Notes under the pieces: generated by a model
Database searches by the model: none
Told to the model about the DNA's origin: nothing
Seen by the model: the letters and a program-made list of their open reading frames with translations, nothing else
Program-made: the position numbers and the translations under genes
Assembly: GCA_050084515.1 (NCBI GenBank)
Contig: CM114271.1
Location: forward strand, 64,232,001-64,296,000
Origin: Blasia pusilla
Lineage: Eukaryota; Marchantiophyta; Marchantiopsida; Blasiales
Direction of reading: 5' to 3'
DNA length: 64,000 nt
In this document: piece after piece, positions 1-10,350 of the stretch
Layout of the letters: each line of letters begins with the position of its first letter
How positions within the stretch are numbered: position 1 is the first letter of the stretch

Positions 1-1160
1 TGGGGATTACCGACCTATCAATCGGTAGTCAGAGTCCGATAGGTATGCCATGCCCACCCCTAAGGAGATCTTTGATACGATTGGTCACGCAAAGGTCTTC
101 AGTTCATTGGATTTGCAAGCCGAATACCATCAGCTGCCTATCAGGTTGGAGGACAGGCAGAAGACGGCATTTTGGGGCATCGATCCTTACGGGAAGGATT
201 GTTTGTATCAGTGGCAGCTCTTACCATTTGGGTTAAAGAACGCCGCGGCTGAGTTTCAGAGGGTCATGGATAGGATCTTGGCTGGTCTAGATTTTGCTAG
301 GTGTTATATTGATGACATTGTAGTCTTTAGCGCCACGATTGAGAAGCATGAGCGACATCTAGAGGAGGTGTTTTGACGATTGCAATTACATGGCTAGCCT
401 CCTAATTGCACATGTCTGCGCCCATCTTGATCAAGTACTCAATCATGTCTCATCCAGGCTAGTGAATGTTCTTCTACGACCAGATTGGGTACTTGGGTCA
501 TACGATATACCCATGGGCCCTTGGTGTTCAGCACACGAAGGTAGAGGCTATGTCACGCATTCCACGCCCTACAGATGTGAGCCGTGTTCGCGCATTCATG
601 GGATTGGCGAACTTCTATCGGCGGTACGTCAAGGGATTCAGTTCGATTGCAAAGCCGCTGACCTTGCTGACCAAGGTGGATCACGAGTGGTACTAGGGGG
701 GATGGGTAGAGCGAACATTTCAATTGCTCAAGGACAGGTTAACGTCTGTGCCCATCTTGAGGAGACCGATCAGGGGGCGTCCTTTCCAGTTGCACACACA
801 TTGGAGCATGTTGGGGCTTGGAGCGGTGCTCACCTAGCATGATGTTGAGGGTAGAGTGTTCGTGGTGGCTTACGCTAGCTGCTCGAACAACGCTGCAGAG
901 GCAAAGTACAGCTCGTATGAGGATGAGTGCTTGGCTGCAGTGGGGGCTGTCACACATTTTAGGTGTTACTTATTCGGCAACCCCTTTACCATCATCACTG
1001 ATCATCAACCACTGAAGTGGTTGATGGAGTGGGACAAGCTTACATGAAAGCTTGCGAGATGGGCTCTGTTGTTGCAGGAGTAGGATTTTTAGGTGGTACA
1101 TAGACCTAGGACGCTCAACCAGGATGCAGATGGGTTGAGTCGTAACCCATGCCCGAGTGA
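1..1160 (+). pseudogene. Reverse transcriptase and RNase H of gypsy copy 1
   Basis: The RT part runs from the window edge to about 690. It contains the fingers/palm sequence, the phrase LPFGLKNAAAEFQ and the catalytic box CYIDDIVVF (two Asp) at about 300-330. A stop at 374-376 and a divergent patch at 377-470 break it. The thumb resumes with YLGHTIYP and RVRAFMGLANFYRRY in another frame. RNase H follows at about 750-1160, with the Glu-containing SSYEDECLA and the Asp-containing TDHQPLKWLM. Several internal stops remain. The missing upstream RT lies beyond the window edge. Identity is firm; function is certainly lost. Confidence 0.9.
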
Positions 1161-1524
1161 GCGAGATGTGACTGGAGGTCGATGGCATGGAGAGAGTGAT
1201 GAGGAGTCAGTGCCAGGATGGCACGCGTCAGCCTATTTAGGCATGTTGGGTATGGAGAGCCATAGTGTGGAGACTTCGATGGCGAGGTCTAGTGGAGAGT
1301 CTTTAGATCTCAAGACTAGTGAGGAGACCACAAGTGGCCGAGATATTCATGATAATGGAGTAGTCTTGGAGTACCTTCGTACAGGTAGCGTTTCGAGCAT
1401 TGTGGGTGCTAGAGAGCGGGATCGGATCCTACAGCGGACCAGACGGTTCCCTTGGGAGGGGACACATGTTTTGAGGGTTTGGGAGGATGGTAGAGTACGC
1501 ATAGTGCCGCATCCTTTGGAGAGA

Positions 1525-2330
1525 GCACGACTAGTGCAGCATGCCCACAAGGAGTTGGGTCACTTTGGGATGAACAGACGTACAACTTGCTCCACATTCA
1601 GTATTGGTGGGGAGGCATGCAGACTAACGTTGAGTAGTTTGTTGTCAAGTTCATGGTATGTGATCGGGTCCGAGCATCGTTCAATGCTCCGACTCCACAG
1701 TTGCATCCATTACCAATCATAGGCTTAGGGTATAGATGGAGTTTGGATTTTGCAGGACTTTTGCCTTTGACAGAGGGTCACAGTCGTTATGTGTTGGTGA
1801 TGGTTGAGCACTTCTCGAAGTGGATCAAGTTGGTTGCATTGCCTGACAAAGCGAGTGAGGGAGTAGCTTATGCCTTCCTTGACAGAGTGTTGAGTCATTA
1901 TGACGCACCGGCTGAAGTGTTGATAGACCAGGGTACCGAGTTTCGCGATGAGTTCGAGGCATTGTGTGATCACGCGCTGATCGACCACCGCACGACTTCA
2001 CAAGATCATCCCGAAACGGATGGATAAGCGGAGAGAGTTGTGCATACGGTGAAGAGGGGTTTACGCAAGTATGGCTTGCATAGAGGTCACCTAGGAGATT
2101 GGGACCTCTAGTTGCCATGGTTGGCGATGGGATACAGATTCAGCACGCAAGCATCCTTAGCATCTTTTTCACCGTACTTGCTACTTTATGGCCAAGAGTC
2201 AGATTTACCTACGGCCATTCGTCAAGATGCTAGTGAGGTACTAGACCTTGATGAACCAAATGTATGGATGCGAGCATGTTCTCAGAGGGCTGAGTTTTTT
2301 CGGAGAGTGATGCCCATGGTGTTTGAGAAC
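1525..2330 (+). pseudogene. Integrase of gypsy copy 1
   Basis: An N-terminal zinc-binding region (HAHKELGHFG, then CDR after a damaged stretch) is followed by the catalytic core from about 1720. Recognisable pieces are WSLDFAGLLPL (first Asp), VLIDQGTEF (second Asp) and DGXAERVV-like sequence near 2020-2040, where a TAA stop replaces a codon of the copy 2 frame. YVLVMVEHFSKW is typical of Ty3/gypsy integrases. The core is in a different frame from RNase H. After the core come the LYGQES and RAEFFRRVMP stretches shared with copy 2. Confidence 0.88.
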
Positions 2331-2379
2331 TTGGCGATTGCGCAACATCGGGATACGTTGAGGTATGCGACTATTCGGG

Positions 2380-2500
2380 GTGGTCATTATCGACCAACTA
2401 TTCAGAGGTTTCATCAGGGAGATTATGTCTACTTGCACCAGACGGCACCGACGACGTTGGATGTGACTGTAGGGCGCACTATCTTGAGAGTGTGTGACGT
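2380..2500 (+). other. Integrase C-terminal module kept in copy 1 only
   Basis: This stretch encodes GGHYRPTIQRFHQGDYVYLHQ and following residues, like the C-terminal region of gypsy integrases in which a basic stretch is followed by 'G-D-x-V-x-L'. About 34 codons of it are missing in frame from copy 2 (junction near 17580), so copy 1 is the only local witness of the full arrangement between the integrase core and the PHD finger. Confidence 0.6.
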
Positions 2501-2539
2501 TTTGCCATCCGGTGTTCTCTTCCTGGTGGACGCGATGGT

Positions 2540-2782
2540 ATGGTATGGAAGGACCATGTGCGTAATTGTGTGTCATGTCACCTTCCTAACATTGATGGTA
2601 CAGTAGATCCGAGCTTAGGAGTAGTTCCTGCTGGCTTGCGTTGTATATTGTGTGGTTCTGCCCGTGGTGCGGCCACGATGCTAGTCTCTGATGGATGTTC
2701 AAGAGGTTGGCATATGGCATGTCTGACGCCACCTCTCACTAGGGTTCCTCGCGGACGATGGATGTGTCCCACATGTACATAG
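2540..2782 (+). pseudogene. C-terminal PHD-type zinc finger of gypsy copy 1
   Basis: The end of the polyprotein carries CILCGSARG, then DGCSRGWHMACL, then GRWMCPTCT and a stop at 2780-2782. The spacing is that of a C4HC3 PHD finger: C-x2-C, (C)-x2-C, x4-H-x2-C, then W-x-C-x2-C. The third Cys is changed to Ser here but is present in copy 2 (VCDRCSRGWHMMC), so the ancestral finger was complete. PHD fingers usually read histone H3 tails. Here the finger takes the place that a chromodomain occupies in chromoviruses, which suggests a role in choosing the insertion site (inference). Confidence 0.82.
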
Positions 2783-2975
2783 AGGAGATACTAGGTAGGT
2801 CTCGATTCCGAATTTTTCTATGACATTGATGATAGGACGCACTATCTTGAGAGTGCGCCCTAACGATGGGGCCACATAAGCACCCGACCTTTCTGTTCTT
2901 AGCGTCCTAAAGATGTATATCGTGGTAGGTAGGAATAGATGGCTATCTAGAGTTAGAGGGACCTAACCACCAACT

Positions 2976-2984
2976 AGGGGGCGA
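2976..2984 (+). other. Polypurine tract of gypsy copy 1
   Basis: A purine run AGGGGGCGA follows the shared block of non-coding sequence ending in 'GAGGGACCTAACC'. The same tract is found at the equivalent place in copy 2 (18042-18052). A polypurine tract normally primes plus-strand DNA synthesis and abuts the 3' LTR. Here 131 bases lie between it and the LTR start at 3116. Confidence 0.65.
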
Positions 2985-3113
2985 TTGGAGATATTTTGGT
3001 ACTTCTCGCCTCTGTGTATGGATGCCATGAGTTAGCATGGGATCGTTTGTGTTTGTGTGTGTGTGTTCGGTGACAGCGATGTATATTGTGTAGCAATGTG
3101 TATACGCACGACA
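2984..3113 (+). repeat. R1: extra copy of the LTR tail, copy 1
   Basis: About 130 bp, ending in CGCACGACA, that match the last 129 bp of the 3' LTR (3630-3758) with roughly ten percent differences. It sits between the polypurine tract and the LTR. Copy 2 has the same arrangement with its own version of the sequence. Confidence 0.8.
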
Positions 3114-3115
3114 GC

Positions 3116-3758
3116 TGTCACGTCTTTTAGGATAGATCGGTGAGATGTAGTAGAGTGCCTTCGTGAGTAGTGGAGGACAGGCTCTGTAGGTCGAGGATGA
3201 CATGCTGAGGCTCCGGGAAACCTAAGAGAGCAGGTTTCCCCTTTGTTTCGGCTCATTTGGAGCCATATTGAGGAACTTAATATTTTAGGTAAGTACCATT
3301 TTGAATATATGATTGACTTTCTATTTTTGGTAAGTGACCCTTGACCTCTTACATCAGGTCAAGAGCCAAGGAGGTGACTTGGGAGAATAAGTTATCATGG
3401 AAAGCGTTTGGGAGAGGAGAGGGGTATACCTCAAGGAGACAGAGTTTGAGAACTCATTCTCTCTTTGTTGAACCTCTTGGCATGAGGCGGCGGAGCTATG
3501 GTCACTTGCCTTGTGAGTGTAACCCAAGCCTCTCATTAAGAGAGTGGGTTTGATTTGACATGAGAGAGAGTGCGCACCTTTGAGAGCTATGGTGCGAGAT
3601 GGTGTAAAGAAAGATTGGATCTTATTTTAATTAGAAATATTTTGATATTTCTCGCTTTGTGTATGGATGTCATGAGTTAACATGGGATCGTGTGTGTTTG
3701 TGTGTGTGTGTTCGGTGACAGCGATGTATATTGTGTAACGATGTGTATGCACACGACA
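3116..3758 (+). repeat. 3' LTR of gypsy copy 1
   Basis: 643 bp, starting TGTCACG and ending CACGACA (TG...CA, with a short inverted match TGTC(A/G)(C/T)G at the ends). A relative without the 5' edge lies on the minus strand at 53488-54078, which shows that this is a dispersed LTR. The body contains a 9-bp inverted repeat (3215-3223 with 3232-3240) that the relative lacks. Its body does not resemble the copy 2 LTR body; only the start and the last 100 bp or so are shared. No target duplication can be read because the 5' LTR is outside the window. Confidence 0.75.
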
Positions 3759-5577
3759 CATCATGTAGTAACATAATGTCCGTGCGCTGCACGTATAAAA
3801 ATTACCCACAAAGAATGGGCATCTCGATCGTCAATTTAGTTTCGACTTTTGTGTCATGTTATTTTAATTCTTGTGTTACACATGTCATCGCCGGCCAGAA
3901 TGAACACTTATGAGCATGAGAAAGGGATTCTCACAAATCCTATCTTCCTTTAGTTATATGAGTGAAATTTTTAAAAATACTTGTACTATTTGTCTTCTGT
4001 ACTATTTGTCTTTACCTACCGAACCCTAGGTATAATTGCCGTAACCTTAAGTATAATTCCCGGCATTATCATTTGGAGGCAGATATCTCCCGGTTTCCGG
4101 ACAAACCCTCCACGGCCCTTTTGTGGTTTACCTTCCATCGCCGAAAGTCAACACAACGTGTTCTTTATGCACATCGCCACAAGAAAAGAAATCCTGCGAG
4201 GACACACAAGAAGGAAGCAATCCACAAGTCGATCTACTTTATTGACGAAACCTGGACGACAATCTTGTCCAAGCAACGAGCAGGTTTCGAAAAATTTCGA
4301 GACGGATCGAGAGACGTCGAAAATCTTCGTATGTGAAGGAATTCTCTGTTATCCTCCCAGAACGCCGCAAACCTCCTAGAACGAAGCCTCCGAACATCAC
4401 CGTCAATCGTGAGTGAAAACCCGACAAAGAAAAAGAAGCTCCCCTGTCCTGAACTACCACCTGTCTAGGTGCGTACATACTCTGTCGAAAGTGTATATTT
4501 CACCGCGTGCAATCCTTCATACGGCTGTCAAGACGCCACGTGGTAAGGCCGCACTTACCGACCGCAGCTTCGAATTGGTCACGAAGCCACGTGGACGCAC
4601 ATTTAAAACCCCCTCCTCTCCCCCCCCCCACAACTGCGCGTTTCAACCCCCGTCAGGGTGGTGCTGGTGCAGCTCAGAGCGGTGCGGGGCATGCAAAAGC
4701 GACGTGGCAATATCTCAGTCGGTTTCAACTTTCAGGTTAAGTGTCTGTTTGCGCTTGACTTCGCCGTCACGAAAGAAACATACGGAAACGACCGTCCCCG
4801 CTCGGCCCGGTGGTACCGGTACACGGGGTTGATGTCACTCATACGCATGACGCAACGTAGCTTGAAGCGCGCGGGTGAAAGGTTGGTATCGTGGATGCAC
4901 AGGAACATTTCATGAGGATTTCGGCCCTGAATTTTCTTACTTCAAGGGGAAGTAAAGTCGAGAAAAGAAAAGTCCTGACAGGAATACAATACAACCAATG
5001 GATTCGTCTACTACCCAGGGACAGATCCAGTGACATAGAGTTTCTTAATATGGTTTGCTCACATGTAGATTTTGTTTAATGGATCCTCCTTCGCATGTGG
5101 GGCACACTTGGGTGCTGCTATATACTCTCCCACTTCCTGAAAAAATATGAAGCCGCCTCGATTGATAGCCTAAACGATATATCGACCTGTCTCACCCACA
5201 GGCTCGGCATGGCAGGATCAATTATGATGAATGCGTATGTAGTTCTCCCACCTATTTGTCACTTCTCGATGTAAGCTTTCCATGTACCCCTCCGAGGTCT
5301 TGCACGACCGTGTCGATGATGTGCCTCCGAGTATGATTCTCAAAGCCCCTAAGAGTACACGAACGACGTTTCTCTGGCTTCCACCTCAATTCTCCTAATA
5401 GCGTTTTTTGAATAATACCATGGCAATGTTCCCGCCGTCGCCACAGCATCACCGCGTGCCAGCGTGAGGGCAGCGGAACAAATGGAAGCCGATGTACCTG
5501 GTCTGGTGCGTCAACGGCCGGTAAGAGGAGTGCTCGTGATGTAACATAAGCGGGAAAGGGAATGTACACGGGATGTA
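3759..5577. other. Intergenic stretch, no supported gene
   Basis: Only short open frames without recognisable motifs occur. The right part (about 5230-5577) directly follows the stop of the GT23-like gene on the minus strand and probably includes its 3' untranslated region. Confidence 0.5.
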
Positions 5578-8500
5578 TTAATCATGGATCCATAAGATAT
5601 CCACAGAGTAGGCGTTGGGGCCGATGGGATCAGGAGAAGACAGTCTGTGGCGTGCGCCAATCACCTCACCTATGAATCTACCAACGTTGGAGCTGTACTG
5701 GACGATGGAGTAGTCTGCGATGTGGGAAATGATGTACAAGGTGGCAAGAAAATGCTCCTGAGCGGCGAACTTCAAGTCCGGAGGGATGTGAGTGTGACCC
5801 CCGAGTCTCTCGATGAGGCTGCTGTCAAAGCTCCAGTCGTACATGATGAATCGCTTCCCGTGCTCTTCATTAAGAGAGTCCGGAGCGGCGCCTGATGAGA
5901 CGTTGTTGATAGCCTTCGCTACGTCTTGAATGGCGTGTCCTGAGTCGGAGATGACAAAAATGGATTGCCACTGGAAACCATTCTCAACCTCCATCCGCTT
6001 CATCAACTCCACGTAGTCATCCACACTCCTGTACTTCTTGTGCTTTTGATAGTATGGATCTTCCCACTGCAAATTCCATCGTAGCCAATCCATTACAACT
6101 TCACTCCACATAGTCAAACCAAACTGGAGTACGCAACGAGTACTCGACCCAAATCTCTCACGGCACTGAGTCAAGAATGCCAAGGTTCATTCGCTTCACT
6201 TTCTTCGGGTATATCTACAAATGAGCTTTACGGAAACCGAACCTTCACTCCTACCCAGAGCATGAATTTGTTGGCTAGGGGGGCTAGCTGCTGTTGGGTA
6301 TTCCCAAAGGTTATGATGGCAAGGTGTAAATCCCATGGCCTCCACGACTTTACGGCTGCAGGCGATTTTGTTCGATTGGCGGCGCATGAATGCTTGCACC
6401 AGAAAGTACTTCCATTACGCACTCCTCACCTTCAGGACCAAAAGGTTCGGGGACTGGACACGCAGTGTATTTACACCTTGCCAACATAGCCTTGGGTAAT
6501 TGTAAAAGCTAGGGTTCGCAGAGTTTCTACTGCTCACCAACTTCTGACCTTTGACCTCCTGTTGCTGATGTAGGGATGCATCGGTGCGAAAATGGTTCAG
6601 TTATACCCTACGCTTGCTTCCCGCTAGTGATTCGAACATACATGCATGTCATGTGCGAAACGGACAATTCTTCATTATTCCCAGAGGCTCAAAATACGCA
6701 GAAATAAGTGCTAGAATTTCCCTTAATTAGACCACGCAAGAAATTTGAAGAATGCCACGAGCAAACACTACATTCTACCCGCGGACCCTAATTCAGGAAC
6801 CAAGTCGAAGAGATTGACGAGCGGGAGTTTAGCTGACACGAAAACGAAACCCACCTTTTTATCAGTTTGTCGGATATGGAGCGCCAGGACGGGTGGTACC
6901 CACAAGGGACGACCGGTATCTACATTCGCATACTTAGCCATGATTGCGTTGGCAATCTTCTTCACATTAGAGGAGGTTTGTCTCAACATCCACGCGCTGA
7001 TCATAGAGTGAAAAACGAAGTCGATCTGCGAATCCCGAAGATGTTTCACAGCGTCCTGGGATCTGTTATACACCCCAGCCGAACCTGCCTCGCAAAGCTC
7101 CTTCCAGAGTTCCAACTTTGGTATCCTCCACGCATCTTCGTGAAAAGGCGCGTCAAATCGAAACATAAAACCCTGCAAGATCGTCATGCCACCCGGTTCT
7201 GTCGTCTCGTCTAGCTTGAGCGAATCCCAACTGGCGCCCTGCAGCCCGAGACGACTTTCGTTTGCAACGATTGCAGACCTGGCCGGGTCATCCTCGATCC
7301 TACAGCTTGTGACGTTGAGATAACATCCGATGTGCTCGTTATTCCGCTCGCCACAGCCGTCGAAAGTCGGAAGCGCTTTCCCTGGTGGTTGGGAGATGGG
7401 TATGACGGTATAGCCGTCTCCTTTCAACACGCCCATCATCACAACGGGGGTGAATATATGCGCTATTGACAGCAGACCTGCGAACATGCACATATCCAGA
7501 TTGGGTCGATATCAGAAGTTAATCCTCGAAGAAAGTCACGCCCGTCCTGCCGTCGACATTCCTGACCTATCGCACGAAAGTTATTTCGGGCTTCACAACT
7601 ACGTAGGTAGTGAGACACCACGGGTCGCTGCCCAGGACGCCACAAATTTCTACAAAAATTGGGAAGCAATACGGGACCGTGACGCCTTTGTTACCGTCTT
7701 GCGCCTCCGATACGGAAAACTTGCACGAGCTGGATCCGGGATAAGCTACGAGTTGGGAAGGCACAGGAGAATGTCTACGAGTGAGATTGGGTGAAAGGAA
7801 ATCAAAGTAGCTCCATCTGAAGCGTTAGAAGACATGATGAAGGTTGCCATTGGACAATTAACAATCTGACCATAATTCGACCGTTAGATGTGACGACGGG
7901 TCCGAGAGCTAGGTGAGTGAATTCAGGATGCCATTCATCGAAATTTGATAACCCAGCTAGCACAGCCAAGAAGCTGATTAAGTCCTGGTAGACGGAAGGT
8001 TCCACGCATAGAGCAGTAGATCGAAAGGACAGTACCTGAATCGTGAGTGCGGTGAGCAATCCAGAAGTTCTTGGTGCAGTTGGACGGAAATTGAGCAGTT
8101 TCCAGCTTCAATAGAAAAGCGTTCTCCAGATCCTCGTCAAACCAAAGCGTGCCGTTTTTAAGCGAGTTATGCAACTTCAGTCTTCCTACCCAGTTCACAT
8201 CATTGGGATTTACCCAAGGGTTGTTCCACCACTCCGTCGACCGCTTCCTCCAGTTGAACCAATTTCCTTTCGCCGTTACTCCAAAATCTGCTGATAAGAG
8301 AAATCCACACGAATCAGCTTCGGTATTACGACATGCTCGGACTCTCTGCCAATGACCACTGCCCGCGAAATCCGTCGAGACTGGAGATATTTCTCGACAA
8401 GATCGAGCTCAAGTCGCTAGCTGCTCGGGGAAAATGCATATACGTGCGGCGAAATTCGAACACGGTGAACACAGAGACGGTCGTAAGTAGCCCGCACTGG

Positions 8501-9056
8501 GCTGCTAACTTCCAGTCGAAGACCTACGTTGGTAGATCTGTGAAATGGAAATCTGAGCTACTAAAATATAATGACTACTACAATATTGTAAGATTCTTCG
8601 CCGAAGGTGCATGGTAAATTTGAACAATGGCGATGTGATCCTATGAAGTGGTATAGTACTAGGAGTAAGGCTAGGACATAGTGCATGGCAATACGGAAAG
8701 GAAAAGCACTTCTGAAATTTACAGGAACTCCCCAATTCTACCCTTTCCCCTCTCCAGATGTATAATTTCAGTGTCTGAGTTCGAGACAAGTGTGAAGATG
8801 CTTAACCAGATTTGCCTTGTACATCGACCACTTCCGGAAATTGGTCCGCTCCCGCGCTGGAAACCCTAGTCCAGTAATCCCTGACGAGAAAGACGGGAGG
8901 TAACTCGGACACACTCCCGCTGATGAGGACAGAAACTCCAACGATTATCGCGAATGCGCCGAGAGTCGTGAAAGCTAGTCTTCGTGCTGCTCGAGGATCC
9001 CTAAGTTTCTCCATGATGAGGATCCGAAGCCTTGTTCGAACACTGGCTAGCTCCAT
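5578..9056 (-). CDS. FUT8-like (GT23) fucosyltransferase, type II membrane protein, four exons
   Basis: Exons read on the minus strand: 9056-8807, 8287-8036, 7477-6855, 6123-5578. All borders have GT donors and AG acceptors, the phases agree (1, 1, 0), and the sum is 557 codons with the stop, i.e. 556 residues, close to FUT8-type enzymes. The ATG at 9056 is the first in frame; about 26 cytosolic residues precede one hydrophobic segment (residues 27-47, LAFTTLGAFAIIVGVSVLIS), the usual anchor of a Golgi type II glycosyltransferase. HIRQTDK at residues 368-374 matches the GDP-fucose-binding HVRRTDK of FUT8, with the second Arg replaced by Gln. VISDSG (about 432-437) and SSNVGR (519-524) match the later nucleotide-binding motifs. 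The expected reaction is fucose transfer from GDP-fucose to a glycan; acceptor and linkage cannot be told. It stands alone, with no paralogue nearby. The fold assignment is fairly secure, the substrate is not. Confidence 0.75.
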
Positions 9057-10283
9057 GCCATAACCAGCTCCGACTGCACCCAACGTACTGTCCAGACGCT
9101 CTGCTTCAGCCACTGTACAAAACTCCCAGCAAACGAGCGCAACGCTAGTATACCCACGCACACCTTGTCTCGATTTCTCCGTGCTCAGTTTACTCACAAT
9201 TGTTTCGGTTGAAGGAAAATATATGGTCGCGCTGCGACTCTCATTCACGTATACCCTCCCAGGTAGTGATCTAGTCTTCTTAATGCGTCATGGGACAGGT
9301 CCGACCGTGGTGGCGTCCGAACGAATCCGCTGTGAGAACTCAACGGCTACGATGTGTGTACACACACTCCTTGGCGATCTCCCCTCGAAGTCTGGACCCG
9401 GAGTCTTCCCGCTGACCATCAACGCAGGGCCCCGGGTGACTCTCATCACAGGTACAACCGGTCATGAAGGCCCCCGATGCGGCTGGGCAATGGGCATTAT
9501 CCCTCGCGTACGACTGACGGTCACTGACCATATTGGCCTCAACGCTGATGCGGCTGATCATTCGGCACGCCTGGGACCATCGATATTTTATGACACGAAG
9601 CACATTCAATACATGATGAGCGTTCCTTCCTTAATGATACGACCGATGATACGAGTGCTTCGCGCCGCTTCCACTTGGAAGCGCACTATTGCTGCGCGGG
9701 AGGGTACGCGAAGTTGCGAACTTACGCTCCACATTTCTCGCAGTGGTGCACTGCGTTGGATTCCCATCTAATCGCGAGACGAATCTATATTATTCTTGGG
9801 ATTAGCAGGTCATTATTTCTGTGAGATTTTATTTTTTAATCATTTGTTTTGAATTCGCTCAATATTTTCTAGTCAACGTTTAATTTCAAGATTTATTTAT
9901 TTTTCCTGTACGTGGTCGTAAGAATCCCATACGAATGAGGCCTTTAAGACGGGTGGGGAGAAAATAATTATAGCACTCGGATTTCCATTAAACCCGCTCG
10001 CCTCGCATCCCCCGGGCTTTGACGGCCGGTTTATGCACTCCGTCTCCCCGCCGATGAATCCAGACGCCGGAGCAAAAATCATCGATAGAGCTTCTGCGTA
10101 CCAAACTTTCTTGGCCCCAACTATTGCACATTCCGTTGCAGTCGGGGGATCGGCCTTTATCGAGGGCCTTAGGACACTATGAAAACCGCTGATACGATCC
10201 CAGTTCCCCCCATGTAAGTTAAATATTCGTGTCCACGTGTCAACACGGGAAGGTCTAAAGAACCAACTAAAGACCTACTTGTC
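9057..10283. other. Upstream region of the GT23-like gene
   Basis: GC-richer DNA up to about 9780 probably holds the promoter and 5' leader of the minus-strand gene. A 196-codon plus-strand frame at 9181-9771 overlaps this zone but shows no domain. AT-rich sequence follows from about 9780. Confidence 0.4.
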
Positions 10284-10350
10284 GACACCATAGGAAGGGT
10301 TTGAAAACCCTTCCTATGGTGTCATCATATTAAAACTCTTTTAATATGAT
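10284..10350. repeat. Two adjacent perfect inverted repeats
   Basis: The first has 19-bp arms at 10284-10302 (GACACCATAGGAAGGGTTT) and 10305-10323 with a 2-base loop. One base after it ends, a second starts, with 12-bp arms at 10324-10335 (ATCATATTAAAA) and 10339-10350 and a 3-base loop. Both arms pairs match perfectly. They could be the joined ends of a deleted transposon or a hairpin-forming element; no protein gene lies close by. Confidence 0.85.

Larger units (their letters stand above)
1..3758 (+). mobile_element. Ty3/gypsy retrotransposon copy 1 (PHD-finger family), right part, degenerate
   Basis: The left end lies outside the window. What remains, in order, is reverse transcriptase, RNase H, a linker, integrase, a C-terminal PHD finger, a polypurine tract and a 3' LTR. 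It aligns along its length with the better copy at 13508-18633, which fixes the domain order. The reading frame changes several times (RT starts in one frame, RNase H in a second, integrase core in a third, PHD back in the first), so indels have accumulated and the copy is dead. The methyltransferase part, if it was present, would lie before position 1. The order RT-RH-INT is Ty3/gypsy. Confidence 0.9.

Noticed and set aside
390-842. 150-codon plus-strand frame in gypsy copy 1
   Set aside because: It is an off-frame reading across RT and RNase H; the true protein similarity lies in the other two plus frames.
9181-9771. 196-codon plus-strand frame
   Set aside because: It overlaps the upstream flank of the minus-strand GT23-like gene in GC-rich DNA, has no recognisable domain and no support from splice or neighbour context.
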